The notes: a model not told the origin generated them from the sequence alone. A stretch of DNA of 43,100 bases from Colwellia sp. (GCF_013215345.1 NZ_JABSOV010000029.1:1-43100); one strand, 5' to 3'; shown: positions 19,740-28,440, counted from the first letter of the stretch. Numbers and translations: made by a program.

Positions 19740-20228
19740 TTATAACTTTATTATTTGTGCAAGTGCTGTCATCACTTGTTCGCCATGTATAGATTCAGCT
19801 TGCAGCTTGATGACTCTTTGTTCATCTTGATAAGCCATATTAATGATTAAATCTGCTTTAGCCAAGAGGCCGGTGCCTTTTTCTGGCCATTCAATAAAGC
19901 AGCAACAGTCATTATTAAAATAATCCCGTATGCCCATATATTCTAATTCTTCGGCATCAGCAAGGCGATACAAATCAAAGTGAAATACTCGCCAGTTTTC
20001 TAATTCATAAGGTTCAACTAGGGTATAAGTTGGGCTTTTTACATTACCTTGATGTCCCATACCTCGAACAAAACCGCGTGTAAGCGTGGTTTTACCCGCG
20101 CCTAAATCACCGTTAAGATAAACCACTAATAGTTGCTGATCGGCGGTACTTTTAAGTACTTTTGCCAGCCCTGTTCCAATGGCAATGGTGGCGGCTTCAT
20201 CAGCTAAAAAATATTCTAATTGTTTCAT
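19740..20228 (-). CDS. tsaE: tRNA threonylcarbamoyladenosine biosynthesis ATPase TsaE
   Basis: TsaE is the ATPase that, with TsaB, TsaC and TsaD, makes t6A37 in tRNAs decoding ANN codons. The 162-residue protein has the P-loop LNGDLGAGKTTLTRGFVRGMG (about 40-60), the switch-like SPTYTLVEPY, HFDLYRL, and the IEWPEKG motif, all diagnostic of the family. It lies 16 nt before the amidase and 42 nt after the nnr remnant, so the ancestral nnr-tsaE-amiB operon order can still be read. Confidence 0.96.
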   Translation of the reverse strand: MKQLEYFLADEAATIAIGTGLAKVLKSTADQQLLVVYLNGDLGAGKTTLTRGFVRGMGHQGNVKSPTYTLVEPYELENWRVFHFDLYRLADAEELEYMGIRDYFNNDCCCFIEWPEKGTGLLAKADLIINMAYQDEQRVIKLQAESIHGEQVMTALAQIIKL

Positions 20229-20270
20229 TTTGCTTTTCTATGTTTAATAAGGTCATTGCTGTGACTACTA

Positions 20271-20773
20271 TTATGACGGATTAGTCATTTTACCATTGAG
20301 CAATTGCTGCAAGGGTACAAATAAGTCACTGGCTAACAAACCCCGTTGACCATTGTTATTGGCTATAATATCAGCTGACGCGCCATGAATATAGGCTGCC
20401 AAGCATGTTGCGTAAAAAACATCATCACTTTGCATCACTAACGCACCAATAATGCCACTTAATACGTCTCCCATACCGCCCGATGCCAAGCCGAGAGCAT
20501 AATTAGCATCACTCAAACGCTCGGCTACAAAAAAACACCGGCAGAGCTCATGTTTTGCTATGCCAACAGTCCATCAGCTTTTAACGGGCTAAAAGCAAAG
20601 GTAAGTAAAACACTTACCTTTATCTTTGTTTGCTCGGCTAGTGTGACAATTATAAAACCATCGCCACCATTATTGCCTTTACCACACAGCACTAATATGT
20701 GCTTGGTATTAGGCCAGCTTTTCAATAGCTGGGTAAAAACGGCTGCACCGGCACTTTGCATAAGATCATACAT
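20271..20773 (-). pseudogene. nnr: Remnant of nnr (bifunctional NAD(P)HX epimerase/dehydratase), two out-of-frame fragments
   Basis: Nnr repairs hydrated NAD(P)H: the N-terminal YjeF_N domain epimerises NAD(P)HX and the C-terminal kinase-like domain dehydrates it; intact proteins are about 490-500 residues. Only two pieces remain. Fragment one (20558-20773) encodes YDLMQSAGAAVF and the epimerase motif CGKGNNGGDGF, then stops at TAG. Fragment two (20271-20516, reading on from about 20571 in the same frame) encodes the dehydratase active-site block ASGGMGDVLSGIIGALV and the C-terminal end. The fragments are in different frames, the roughly 300 residues between these motifs are missing, and the N-terminal start is also gone. 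The position between tsaE and queG is the usual nnr site, which supports decay of a once resident gene. Confidence 0.88.
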
Positions 20774-20940
20774 TGCTATGTGTTAACTTTGCGCAATCTT
20801 AGCTTCATTTTTCAATACCTGGTTAGCACATACATTGACGTCACTGGCGGCTTTTGTGATAAACTTAGCGATAATTTCAAGGTTAAAATTTTAACCACAA
20901 TCAATGGTTCAGCAAATGGACTAAAGCTAACTGTAATTGT

Positions 20941-22143
20941 ATGACAATGTCTCTTATTAACTATCAAGAATTGGCCGAAAAAATCAAGGGTTGGGGTAAA
21001 GAACTCGGTTTTTCTGATTTAGGCATCAGTGATATTGACCTAACGGCTCATGAAAGTGTACTCGAAGCTTGGTTAGCTAATAACTACCACGGCAATATGG
21101 ATTACATGGCACGCCATGGTTTGATGCGTGCGCGACCAGCAGAATTAGTGCCCGGTACCATAAGAGTCATTAGTGTACGTTTAGATTACCTGCCACAAAA
21201 TGCTCAATTTGCCCGCATACTAAAAGATAAAGACAAAGCTTATATTAGCCGTTATGCCCTTGGTCGTGATTATCATAAATTAATGCGCAAACGCTTACAG
21301 CAATTAGGCAAGAAAATTTCCGAGCACTGCAGCGATTTTAATTGCCGCCCCTTCGTTGATTCTGCCCCCGTAATGGAGAGGCCATTAGCAGAGAAAGCTG
21401 GCTTAGGTTGGGCGGGTAAACATACCTTATTAATCAATAAAGAAGCCGGTTCTTGGTTTTTTCTGGGTGAATTATTTGTTGATATACCGCTACCGGTAAG
21501 CAGCAATGAATATAGTGTCAATGCGAGTAAAGCCATTGAAACACAAAGCAAGATTAATGATTGCGGTAGCTGCGTCGCCTGTATCAAAATCTGCCCAACT
21601 AAGGCGATAGTAGCACCCTATACAGTTGATGCTAGGCGCTGCATTTCTTATTTCACCATTGAATCACCCGAAGCCATTCCTGAAGAATTACGGCCATTAA
21701 TGGGTAATCGAATTTATGGTTGTGATGATTGCCAATTAATTTGCCCATGGAACAAATACGCTAAGCTCAGTCTTGAGGATGACTTTCAAGCGAGAAACAA
21801 TCTCGATGACATCAGTTTATTGGAGTTATTCGCTTGGTCAGAAGAATACTTTCTTAACACATTACAAGGCTCTCCCATCAGGCGTATAGGCTTTGAAAGT
21901 TGGCTACGTAATATTGCTGTGGCATTAGGCAATGCCCCTTATAGCGACAACATTGTTAGCGCATTAACTAAAAAACAATCTGCGGTAAGTGAGTTGGTTG
22001 CAGAACATATTAGCTGGGCACTTACTCAGCAAAACAATAAAAAAATGTTGACCGCGAAAGTGGCTGCCGAGCAAGGGAAAAATCATAGATTAACACTGCG
22101 CTTAATCCGTTCAGTCGAGAAAGGCCTGAGTAGAGATGCTTAG
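20941..22143 (+). CDS. queG: Epoxyqueuosine reductase QueG
   Basis: QueG reduces epoxyqueuosine to queuosine in the wobble position of GUN-anticodon tRNAs, using cobalamin and two [4Fe-4S] clusters. The 400-residue protein has DSAPVMERPLAEKAGLGWAGKHT, with the acid residue of the active site, and two ferredoxin-like clusters: CGSCVACIKICPTKAI (about 214-229) and CDDCQLICPWNKY (about 262-274), ending in a HEAT-like helical tail. The start at 20941 has no clear ribosome binding site; an ATG two codons later is an alternative. It diverges from the nnr-tsaE-amiB-mutL unit exactly as in E. coli. Confidence 0.96.
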   Translation: MTMSLINYQELAEKIKGWGKELGFSDLGISDIDLTAHESVLEAWLANNYHGNMDYMARHGLMRARPAELVPGTIRVISVRLDYLPQNAQFARILKDKDKAYISRYALGRDYHKLMRKRLQQLGKKISEHCSDFNCRPFVDSAPVMERPLAEKAGLGWAGKHTLLINKEAGSWFFLGELFVDIPLPVSSNEYSVNASKAIETQSKINDCGSCVACIKICPTKAIVAPYTVDARRCISYFTIESPEAIPEELRPLMGNRIYGCDDCQLICPWNKYAKLSLEDDFQARNNLDDISLLELFAWSEEYFLNTLQGSPIRRIGFESWLRNIAVALGNAPYSDNIVSALTKKQSAVSELVAEHISWALTQQNNKKMLTAKVAAEQGKNHRLTLRLIRSVEKGLSRDA

Positions 22144-22209
22144 GCTTTTTAGCGTCCAACACTCCCATTAATTAACACTAGCTAGCGTCTTTATCCATAT
22201 TAGCCAAGG

Positions 22210-22731
22210 TTAACTAGCTTTGCTTTGATTTAACATATCGATATCTGCTCTTGCTTCATCTAATTCATGTTGCACACTTAATAACTTTTTAATGGCATCA
22301 TTTTTATCAGTGACTGCTTTTTTCTCACGTGCTCTAGTCTCAGCCAGTTGTTGTTGCGTTTTTGTTAGGGTAGCCATCAAATTCGCAATATCAGTATTTT
22401 TCGCAAACTTTTGATCATCTCTAACATTGACGAAATCATCATCAGCGGAATTTAACAACTCCTTAGATTTAAAGCTTAAATAATTCGCACCAAGACGAAC
22501 AATAAAGATTAAACCAGTAAGTAACAACACGACAATATATTGATTGTCTTCAATAGCGGATAACGCGGCTGACACTTTAGTAAAAAAATCACCCTGAGTA
22601 TTGATGAAATGGCTAAATAATTGATTGTGCCAGGCAAGCCAAGTAGCTATATAGATAACGATAAAACTAGGGCCAGGATGCTGGTTCTCACTAAAGGAGA
22701 GCATTGACTTGAGGGTTTTCTTATTAATCAC
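22210..22731 (-). CDS. Membrane protein with C-terminal coiled coil, unknown function
   Basis: No family was recognised in this 173-residue protein. Two hydrophobic stretches lie at about 22-42 and 66-84 with a short loop between them. After them comes a cytoplasmic acidic stretch (LLNSADDDFVNVRDDQKF). From about 112 to 170 a heptad-rich region (LMATLTKTQQQLAETRAREKKAV..., LLSVQHELDEARADIDML) predicts a coiled coil. It is convergent with queG (66 bp between stops) and lies upstream-adjacent to the DUF1289 gene on the same strand (85 bp gap). A structural or scaffold role is possible but not shown. Confidence 0.72.
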   Translation of the reverse strand: MINKKTLKSMLSFSENQHPGPSFIVIYIATWLAWHNQLFSHFINTQGDFFTKVSAALSAIEDNQYIVVLLLTGLIFIVRLGANYLSFKSKELLNSADDDFVNVRDDQKFAKNTDIANLMATLTKTQQQLAETRAREKKAVTDKNDAIKKLLSVQHELDEARADIDMLNQSKAS

Positions 22732-22816
22732 AAAAAGTCCTTTTAAAAATTCAATTATTTACTTAACTTGCTTGGGCACTTGGGCAGAAGCATGATAACT
22801 TACGTAACAAGTATTG

Positions 22817-23014
22817 CTAAGAGTTATCCTCACTGTTTTCTCGCCTTTGTTGGCACAACGTAACAATCTGCTGCTTATCTTGCTCAGAATAACTACGCCA
22901 CGCTACTATTTCATCGATGTGCCTAAAACATCCCAAACAGATATCATCGCCATCTAAGCAGCAATTTCTAACACATGGGCTGTTAATTAAGCTTATTTTC
23001 TTATCACTATTCAA
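22817..23014 (-). CDS. DUF1289 family small cysteine-rich protein
   Basis: A 65-residue protein with the DUF1289 pattern: PCVRNCCLDGDDICLGCFRHIDEIVAW, in which four or five cysteines are spaced like a metal- or cluster-binding knuckle, followed by a helical WRSYSEQDKQQIVTLC. The family is widespread in proteobacteria and its function is unknown; metal binding is an inference from the cysteines. It starts 53 nt after the stop of the large sensor-like gene on the same strand. Confidence 0.88.
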   Translation of the reverse strand: MNSDKKISLINSPCVRNCCLDGDDICLGCFRHIDEIVAWRSYSEQDKQQIVTLCQQRRENSEDNS

Positions 23015-23067
23015 GATACTCCCTATAAATTTATGTGAAGAACATTCATTACTACCATAAACTTAAA

Positions 23068-26016
23068 CTAAACGATGGCATCTGCATATTGACTGATCGC
23101 TTGCACCGCTTGTTTGGTTTTGCTTAAGAGAAGTACTTGTATTTGTTCACTGTTATCTAAGTTTTCATTATTTAGCAATTTTTGCCAATGCTGACATAAA
23201 TGCAGTAAGTTATTTGCCGCAAGTATTTTACCGTTAACCTGTAATGCTTTGATAGCACTATCAGCATTGTTAGCATCGTTTATGCTAAATGCTTGACTTA
23301 GCTGTGCCACTAATTCGATATTTTCAGTGGTATATTCTTCTATCATATAAAACGCTAACTCTGCTGAACCTTGATGTTGCAAATACTGTTCAAAATTAAA
23401 GCTTGGCGCATCTGCCATAGCTGCGGTTACAGAACTTTCATATTGAACGCCATTCACAGTAAGCGCTTTATCAGGCATAAGTTGTACTGTATTGTTCGAG
23501 CCGCACTCACTACTTACTTGCTCTTTGAGCCAAGGTTGCATTGCGGAAATTAATTCATCAACGCTACTGTTGGCATTTAACTCGCCCACCAGCCAGTGGG
23601 TATAGTCCTCGGACTTATTTGATAAATCTACTGAGCTCGCCAAGCTAAAAACACCTCTCTCTAGGGCGAATTCCACCGAAATTGTTTCATCTTCATCAAC
23701 CAGAAAAGTACTAAAAGCTAGGCAGTCGATGTCAGTCATCAAGACAGCAAAGCGACCAGTTTGCCAATTTTTTTCTAACATCAATTCACTGTTGACCAAG
23801 GTTGTTTGTAAGCCTATGCCTTGCAACAATTGTTTCAAGCGTTGATATTTAATCGGCTCTTGTACCGCTAGCAATATTTCTATCGGCATAGCCAAATATT
23901 TAGCGGCTAATGTTAGACAAGCTTTTTCGATATCCGCTTTACCCCCAGGTAATGACAACACCGAGTGATTTTTTTGCTGTGTATTTTTAGTAATAGCCAA
24001 CGGCAGTGTGAAACTGAACTGATAGCCTTGTTCAGCTAAGTTAGCGCTAACATTATCACCATGCTGGTAGCGCAATAATGTTTTAAAGTACTCGCTAAGC
24101 TCATTTTTTTCGGCCTCTTCATCAATAAAACTGTGTAGTACTTGCGGCAATTGCGCAATTTTATCGCCACCTTTTACCTGACCACTAAAACATATTTTTT
24201 GTTGACCATTATTTTTATCAACTAGACGTAAATTTAGCTCTAAGTGCCTATCAATCTGCTTAGACAATAGCAGCTGAATAAAAGCTGCAAACATTTCTGA
24301 AAAGAGCTCGGCATCGAGATTTACTTCGGCAATAATTTTTTTATCAATGTTCAATCGTAACTTATTTTTACCTCGGTATAACTGAGCATCTAGATTAAAT
24401 AAAATTGCTTGGATTTGACCAACAAGATTGACATCACTCAAGGTAAGTACGGCGTCACTACTTTGCAAGTAACGATAACAACTCGCTTGCCTTAACTTTA
24501 AAACTAAGTCTCGAGCATGAAGGTGAGCATAATGTAAATAATTCCCTGGATCACCTTCATGGCTAGTGCTAATACTCGTGGTAATAGCACTACGCCCTAA
24601 TAGCACTAGTTGCTTTATAGTGGCTAAGTAAAGTGCTTTACCTCGTTGTTGCTCAAGTAATAATTGTGTTTGATATTTTTTTGAGGCATTCAGTTTGATT
24701 CGCTCTAACTCGATATTTAATTTTTCTTGAACAGCATTATGGATAACGATTAGCCCTGCAAGCTGCTCGTTTTTATCACTCAGTGCTAGATACTCTTGCT
24801 CGCTATAATTACTGCCATTTGTTTTTACTATTTTATTTATCAGCTGCTCTGACTCCTCAGTATGAAAACTATGCTGATAAAATTGCATGAAAATGCTTTT
24901 ATCTTTTATGTTCAACTGGCTAAACTCGCCGTCTAAGGCACGACTAATACAATTAACACTGTATTGACTAGCAAGCTTAATCCTTACTCGCACTAACCAC
25001 AGCAAAACAAAAATGCTCGCCAAGCTAGTAACAAATATAAGCCATTGCCATATTGGTAATTGTTGAGCCGTTATAGTTTCTTTATCCGCTGCGACATAAG
25101 GATAAATTGTTGAGTTAGGGTCTTGGCTATTTTCTAATAGGTCAGCAAGAATACTACGCAATTTCTGTTGCTGATAGACCCTTTCTTGATGATAATCAGC
25201 CATCAATCGCAAATTCCCTTGCCACTTTGACAGTAAACCAGCGGTTAAAGTAAAATCTTCAAAGTGAATAAGGTCTCTAACAATATCTGCCGTACTCTGA
25301 CTTTCATGCTGCTGACTCGCTAACTTCTTAGTATAATCAGCAATAAACACTTCATCGATTTTCTGACGTAATTGCTCGAATGTCCCAAGCGAAGTTTGTA
25401 AACTTAGCGGGGTCAGCATAGTTACTATATTGGTTAATTTTCCATGTAATTCTGTTAATAGCTGTACTTTATTCGAGTCAATGTCTTGATTTTCTCCCTG
25501 GATAGCTAGGGCATCAAGTAAAGTATCGAGCTGAATTAAGGATTTATCTTTTAACTGTATATTTATTAACTGATTAGATTCAATGCGGGTAATAAGGCTC
25601 ATAGCAGCATTATTCTGAGTAAACCATTGTTGATAAGTGTTTTTATACTGAGATTGTAATAATGATAATTTTTTACTTTGCAAAGCCAGCTCTTGCTGTA
25701 AGGCTATAACGTCATTCGTATTGACGCTTTGTAATATTTCATCAATAGTTTTATTCGCTTTGCTCAGATAGCTTTGTTGTATAAGTTGCTTTTGTAAGGG
25801 TACTAGCTGTTCACTTATTAACGCTTGAGAGAGCTTAGCTTGCTGAGCAGAGAACCATAGTGCCGAAGATAATACTGCAACAACAATCAGGAAGATTGCC
25901 AGTAAATATCCGCTAAAGTATTGATACAATGGCTTACTAGCAATGTTACAAGGCGCTACAAGCACTTGCTTACTAGGCAAATTAGCAGCGTTTTTATCCG
26001 TTTTATTTGTAGTCAT
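23068..26016 (-). CDS. Large membrane protein with TorS-like layout: degenerate hybrid histidine kinase
   Basis: The 982-residue protein has transmembrane segments at about 34-56 and 323-346 that enclose a helical periplasmic domain. A linker with coiled coil (about 350-460) and four degenerate modules follow. At the DHp position YLATIKQLVLL (463-473) stands where FLATISHEIR is expected, so the phospho-histidine is Q469. The ATPase-like region (about 527-675) lacks recognisable N and G boxes. The receiver-like region (about 712-830) has T761 at the phospho-aspartate position (FAVLMTDID). The Hpt-like C-terminus (about 872-980) has K923 where AHxLKG carries histidine. The reading frame is intact over 2.9 kb. 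Module calls rest on manual alignment of short motifs. It may act as a phosphorylation-independent sensor or scaffold; its partner is unknown. Confidence 0.72.
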   Translation of the reverse strand: MTTNKTDKNAANLPSKQVLVAPCNIASKPLYQYFSGYLLAIFLIVVAVLSSALWFSAQQAKLSQALISEQLVPLQKQLIQQSYLSKANKTIDEILQSVNTNDVIALQQELALQSKKLSLLQSQYKNTYQQWFTQNNAAMSLITRIESNQLINIQLKDKSLIQLDTLLDALAIQGENQDIDSNKVQLLTELHGKLTNIVTMLTPLSLQTSLGTFEQLRQKIDEVFIADYTKKLASQQHESQSTADIVRDLIHFEDFTLTAGLLSKWQGNLRLMADYHQERVYQQQKLRSILADLLENSQDPNSTIYPYVAADKETITAQQLPIWQWLIFVTSLASIFVLLWLVRVRIKLASQYSVNCISRALDGEFSQLNIKDKSIFMQFYQHSFHTEESEQLINKIVKTNGSNYSEQEYLALSDKNEQLAGLIVIHNAVQEKLNIELERIKLNASKKYQTQLLLEQQRGKALYLATIKQLVLLGRSAITTSISTSHEGDPGNYLHYAHLHARDLVLKLRQASCYRYLQSSDAVLTLSDVNLVGQIQAILFNLDAQLYRGKNKLRLNIDKKIIAEVNLDAELFSEMFAAFIQLLLSKQIDRHLELNLRLVDKNNGQQKICFSGQVKGGDKIAQLPQVLHSFIDEEAEKNELSEYFKTLLRYQHGDNVSANLAEQGYQFSFTLPLAITKNTQQKNHSVLSLPGGKADIEKACLTLAAKYLAMPIEILLAVQEPIKYQRLKQLLQGIGLQTTLVNSELMLEKNWQTGRFAVLMTDIDCLAFSTFLVDEDETISVEFALERGVFSLASSVDLSNKSEDYTHWLVGELNANSSVDELISAMQPWLKEQVSSECGSNNTVQLMPDKALTVNGVQYESSVTAAMADAPSFNFEQYLQHQGSAELAFYMIEEYTTENIELVAQLSQAFSINDANNADSAIKALQVNGKILAANNLLHLCQHWQKLLNNENLDNSEQIQVLLLSKTKQAVQAISQYADAIV

Positions 26017-26060
26017 TACTCATCAACATAGTTCAGTTCCTTTGAACAATATTTTATACC

Positions 26061-26209
26061 ATATACCCGTTACCATTCAAGATACATGTTTCAGAGTGCT
26101 TGAGCAATTTCAATTCAAGGCATATCAATGTAGCCATGGTTATTCCATTTCAAATTGATGTAACGATGAAGTGATGTTGCTCAAGCACTTTGAATGGTAA
26201 CGGGTATAT
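26061..26209. mobile_element. 149-bp MITE-like palindromic element
   Basis: A perfect 20-bp terminal inverted repeat (26061-26080, beginning ATATACCCGTTACC, and 26190-26209) encloses a second inverted pair, AGTGCTTGAGCAA (26095-26107) and TTGCTCAAGCACT (26177-26189). The left arm carries 14 extra bases between the two pairs. There is no ORF of note. The size, ends and intergenic location fit a non-autonomous mobile element or long palindromic repeat of the kind scattered in Colwellia and relatives (recalled, not searched). The TATA at the ends may hide a TA target duplication. Confidence 0.75.
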
Positions 26210-26253
26210 AGGCAAGTAAGACATTAAGCTTTACAACTTTAGTTTGGTCTTTG

Positions 26254-26796
26254 TTAGTGCTTTTTTTTACCACTTTTTTTAGTTACCCATGCCCACTCCA
26301 TCTGACATTCTATCGGGGATTGCCCTGATTCATCTTCAATAGTTACTGGCACAAAGATACTACCTTTGTCTTCTTGCTCAATCAGTTTAATTTGTTCATC
26401 GGTTAACTGAGCTACAGCGCTTAAGCTCCCTTGCATGCGCCTTTGATAATTGACTTTCATAGACTTTAATAAGGGTAATTTTGAGTTAGGCACATTCATA
26501 CCAAAGACAATACCTGTTGCTGATTCTGCTAGCACAGCCGCAGCAATTGCATGTATGCCACCAATATGATTTTGCACCGATTTTTTATTCGCTAAAAACA
26601 ACTGTGTTTTATGGTTAGTTATCTCATTAATTTTAATACCGCTTGTGCCGGCAAATTTAACTTTACTGGTGAATAGCTTTGTTAATAAAAAAGAGCGGAG
26701 AAAGCTAGGTGCTGAATTGATCTTTGATACAATATTATTAAACTGATTAGCCATAAGTAACGTCTTTGATAAATTAATTGATGCTTGCATTGTCAT
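26254..26796 (-). CDS. DUF4442 / hotdog-fold thioesterase-like protein
   Basis: The 180-residue protein resembles the DUF4442 branch of the hotdog-fold superfamily (PaaI-like thioesterases). The segment NKKSVQNHIGGIHAIAAAVLAESATG has the N-x-x-G-x-x-H-A-x-A pattern of the hotdog helix and active-site region, and the later VNYQRRMQGSLSAVAQL and FVPVTIEDESGQ segments match its beta strands. An acyl-CoA or acyl-ACP thioesterase activity is possible but not proven. The start is uncertain: a second methionine at residue 15 (MANQFNN) is a good alternative. Confidence 0.78.
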   Translation of the reverse strand: MTMQASINLSKTLLMANQFNNIVSKINSAPSFLRSFLLTKLFTSKVKFAGTSGIKINEITNHKTQLFLANKKSVQNHIGGIHAIAAAVLAESATGIVFGMNVPNSKLPLLKSMKVNYQRRMQGSLSAVAQLTDEQIKLIEQEDKGSIFVPVTIEDESGQSPIECQMEWAWVTKKSGKKKH

Positions 26797-26947
26797 CCAT
26801 ACTGGTCAGACCTGCAAGTGGTTTTTTATTTCAGCGGTTTAAACGGACCAGTTCTGAAGCCAAGTTTACCCATTAAGTAAGCTCCTGCACTCATAGGCTT
26901 TGCTATCAATAGTATCACATCCAATTTAGACAGAATTAACTGCAAGC

Positions 26948-27427
26948 TTACTGGTCCAATAATAGCTCTAGCTGAGCAAGGGATAGCTCGGAAAACACTT
27001 TAATACCATGTTGACGCAGCAGTTTTGTCGTGATGCCCTCACCAACAATTATTTTTTGGCTAAATGAACCATCATAAATAGTATTGCTACCACAGGATGG
27101 ACTAGACTCTTTTAGTAAAGCAAAACGAATATCATGCCGTTGGCATAAACTTAAAGCCAGCTGAGCACCTTTTTTAAACTGTTGGCTAACATCAACGGAT
27201 TCAATAGTTAGCACTTGCTTGGTCTTGGGATTTATTTCAGCTGGCGGTCTTGGTACTGGTAAGCCTGACATAACCTCAGGACAAACAGAGATAAAACGAC
27301 CTTGCTGCTGCCATTGACTTATCAATTGACTGACTAAGCTTTTGACTACACCGTTATAGCGTACTCTTTCACCAAGAAAACAGGCACTGATCAAAATCTT
27401 ATCAAAGCATTGCTTGTTACTAGCCAT
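26948..27427 (-). CDS. DUF523 family protein
   Basis: A 159-residue cytosolic protein with the DUF523 signatures: ISACFLGERVRYNG near the N-terminus, CPEVMSGLPVPRPPAEI (about 49-65), LLKESSPSCGSNTIYDGSF and the closing GITTKLLRQHGIKVFSE. Three cysteines lie at conserved-looking positions (16, 49 and 112 approximately) and may bind metal or a cluster. The function is unknown. Its ATG overlaps the stop of the upstream DUF3630-like gene by 1 nt (TAATG), so the two are translationally coupled. Confidence 0.9.
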   Translation of the reverse strand: MASNKQCFDKILISACFLGERVRYNGVVKSLVSQLISQWQQQGRFISVCPEVMSGLPVPRPPAEINPKTKQVLTIESVDVSQQFKKGAQLALSLCQRHDIRFALLKESSPSCGSNTIYDGSFSQKIIVGEGITTKLLRQHGIKVFSELSLAQLELLLDQ

Positions 27428-27738
27428 TATTTTTCTAACTCCGCATATAAATTAGCTAAAGACTCAGTGCTTTTACTACCTCGCCCTTCTAACCAACAAG
27501 ATTGGCTATAATAATCAAAGTTCAACACAAAATAATGCTCTTGCCAAGAAAAGCGAATATTTTCTCGGTCTGCGCCAATTATATTTTCTTGCATAGTAAC
27601 CGGCATGATTGGCGAAAGTAGGAGCGTTATTAGTGCTGCAATATTTTCTTGGTACCAGTCATTTTCAAAATAAACGCTTAAATGGTCTGCTTGGTATGTG
27701 AGCGACTTAATACTCTGTGAGCTTGTTCCAGGGATCAT
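27427..27738 (-). CDS. Small DUF3630-like protein
   Basis: A 103-residue protein with no signal peptide or membrane segment. The closing part, ENIRFSWQEHYFVLNFDYYSQSCWLEGR, resembles the LxFexYSexxWLE pattern recalled for DUF3630 of Vibrio and Shewanella; the assignment is by memory and moderate. It is translationally coupled to the DUF523 gene by a 1-nt stop-start overlap, forming a two-gene operon. Confidence 0.65.
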   Translation of the reverse strand: MIPGTSSQSIKSLTYQADHLSVYFENDWYQENIAALITLLLSPIMPVTMQENIIGADRENIRFSWQEHYFVLNFDYYSQSCWLEGRGSKSTESLANLYAELEK

Positions 27739-27847
27739 AATGCACCATTTTATTATCTTATCGAATATGGCTAATTATACGATGAAAGTTTGATGTTAAT
27801 CAGGGCTTTTAACAAAAAAATCAACGACAAGTAAGTCTAATTTCCAT

Positions 27848-27885
27848 ATACTCAAGACAGGATTTTATCTTTGTAACTTGAGTAT
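27848..27885. repeat. Inverted repeat upstream of the cytochrome c gene
   Basis: ATACTCAAG (27848-27856) and CTTGAGTAT (27877-27885) are perfect 9-bp inverted copies separated by 20 nt, 56 nt before the cytochrome ATG. They could be paired operator half-sites or a weak hairpin. No T tract follows, so a terminator is unlikely. Confidence 0.45.
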
Positions 27886-27940
27886 CATGCTTGCATTTTA
27901 CCTTGGTTACAAATACCTTTGAACCAAAGAGAGTGAAACT

Positions 27941-28243
27941 ATGAATAAACTTATGCTTGCTGTGGCAACAGCAACAGTTATGATGGCATCGCCTGTATTT
28001 GCTGGTGACGCAGAAGCCGGTAAAGCAAAATCAATGATGTGTGCGGCTTGTCACGGTGCTGCCGGTATTTCAGCGGTGCCAACTTACCCTAACTTAGCTG
28101 GTCAAAAAGAAGCTTACCTTGTTAAGCAACTTACCGATTTTAAATCAGGCAAACGTAATGACCCTACTATGAAAGGTATGGTTATGGCGCTTACTCCTAC
28201 TGATATAGAGAACTTAGCGGCTTACTACGCTAACATGAAATAA
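27941..28243 (+). CDS. Periplasmic class I cytochrome c (c5/c553 type)
   Basis: A 100-residue protein with a signal peptide (cleavage after VFA, residue 21) and one covalent heme site, CAACH (34-38). A distal methionine ligand is likely in the MKGMVMALT stretch (about 77-83), and [10 protein letters not shown] is the usual C-terminal helix. It is a single-heme soluble electron carrier, probably feeding a terminal oxidase or reductase. GAGAG about 7 nt before the ATG serves as ribosome binding site. It is a single-gene unit closed by a strong terminator. Confidence 0.93.
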   Translation: MNKLMLAVATATVMMASPVFAGDAEAGKAKSMMCAACHGAAGISAVPTYPNLAGQKEAYLVKQLTDFKSGKRNDPTMKGMVMALTPTDIENLAAYYANMK

Positions 28244-28281
28244 GCTTCCGCTTTTTCTGCCAGAATAAAATCAGTCCTGTC

Positions 28282-28318
28282 AAAAGCCCAGTTTAACTTA
28301 GTTAAACTGGGCTTTTTT
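28282..28318 (+). terminator. Strong terminator after the cytochrome c gene
   Basis: A perfect 16-bp stem (arms 28282-28297 and 28301-28316, both with the GCCCAGTTTAAC core, TTA loop) runs into a T tract. It could act in both directions. Confidence 0.95.
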
Positions 28319-28403
28319 ATCGGTGATTTTCAACCTAGCGTTGTTAGCTTTGTTGTCACCACTAGCTAAACACTTCATATGGTAATTGCTAAAGCTTAGA
28401 CAT

Positions 28404-28440
28404 AAAAAAACCTCACTTTGTTTATTTACAGTGAGGTTTT
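28404..28440 (-). terminator. Terminator of the PEP-CTERM protein gene
   Basis: On the minus strand AAAACCTCACT (28430-28440) pairs with AGTGAGGTTTT (28407-28417) across a 12-nt loop, followed by T residues. It lies about 55 nt beyond the stop of the gene ending at 28496. Confidence 0.85.

Noticed and set aside
20550-20786. Plus-strand ORF of 78 codons
   Set aside because: It is antisense to the nnr remnant, which has recognisable motifs on the minus strand; no ribosome binding site or family resemblance.
27848-27885. Terminator upstream of the cytochrome c gene
   Set aside because: Loop of 20 nt and no T tract; recorded as an inverted repeat of unknown role instead.
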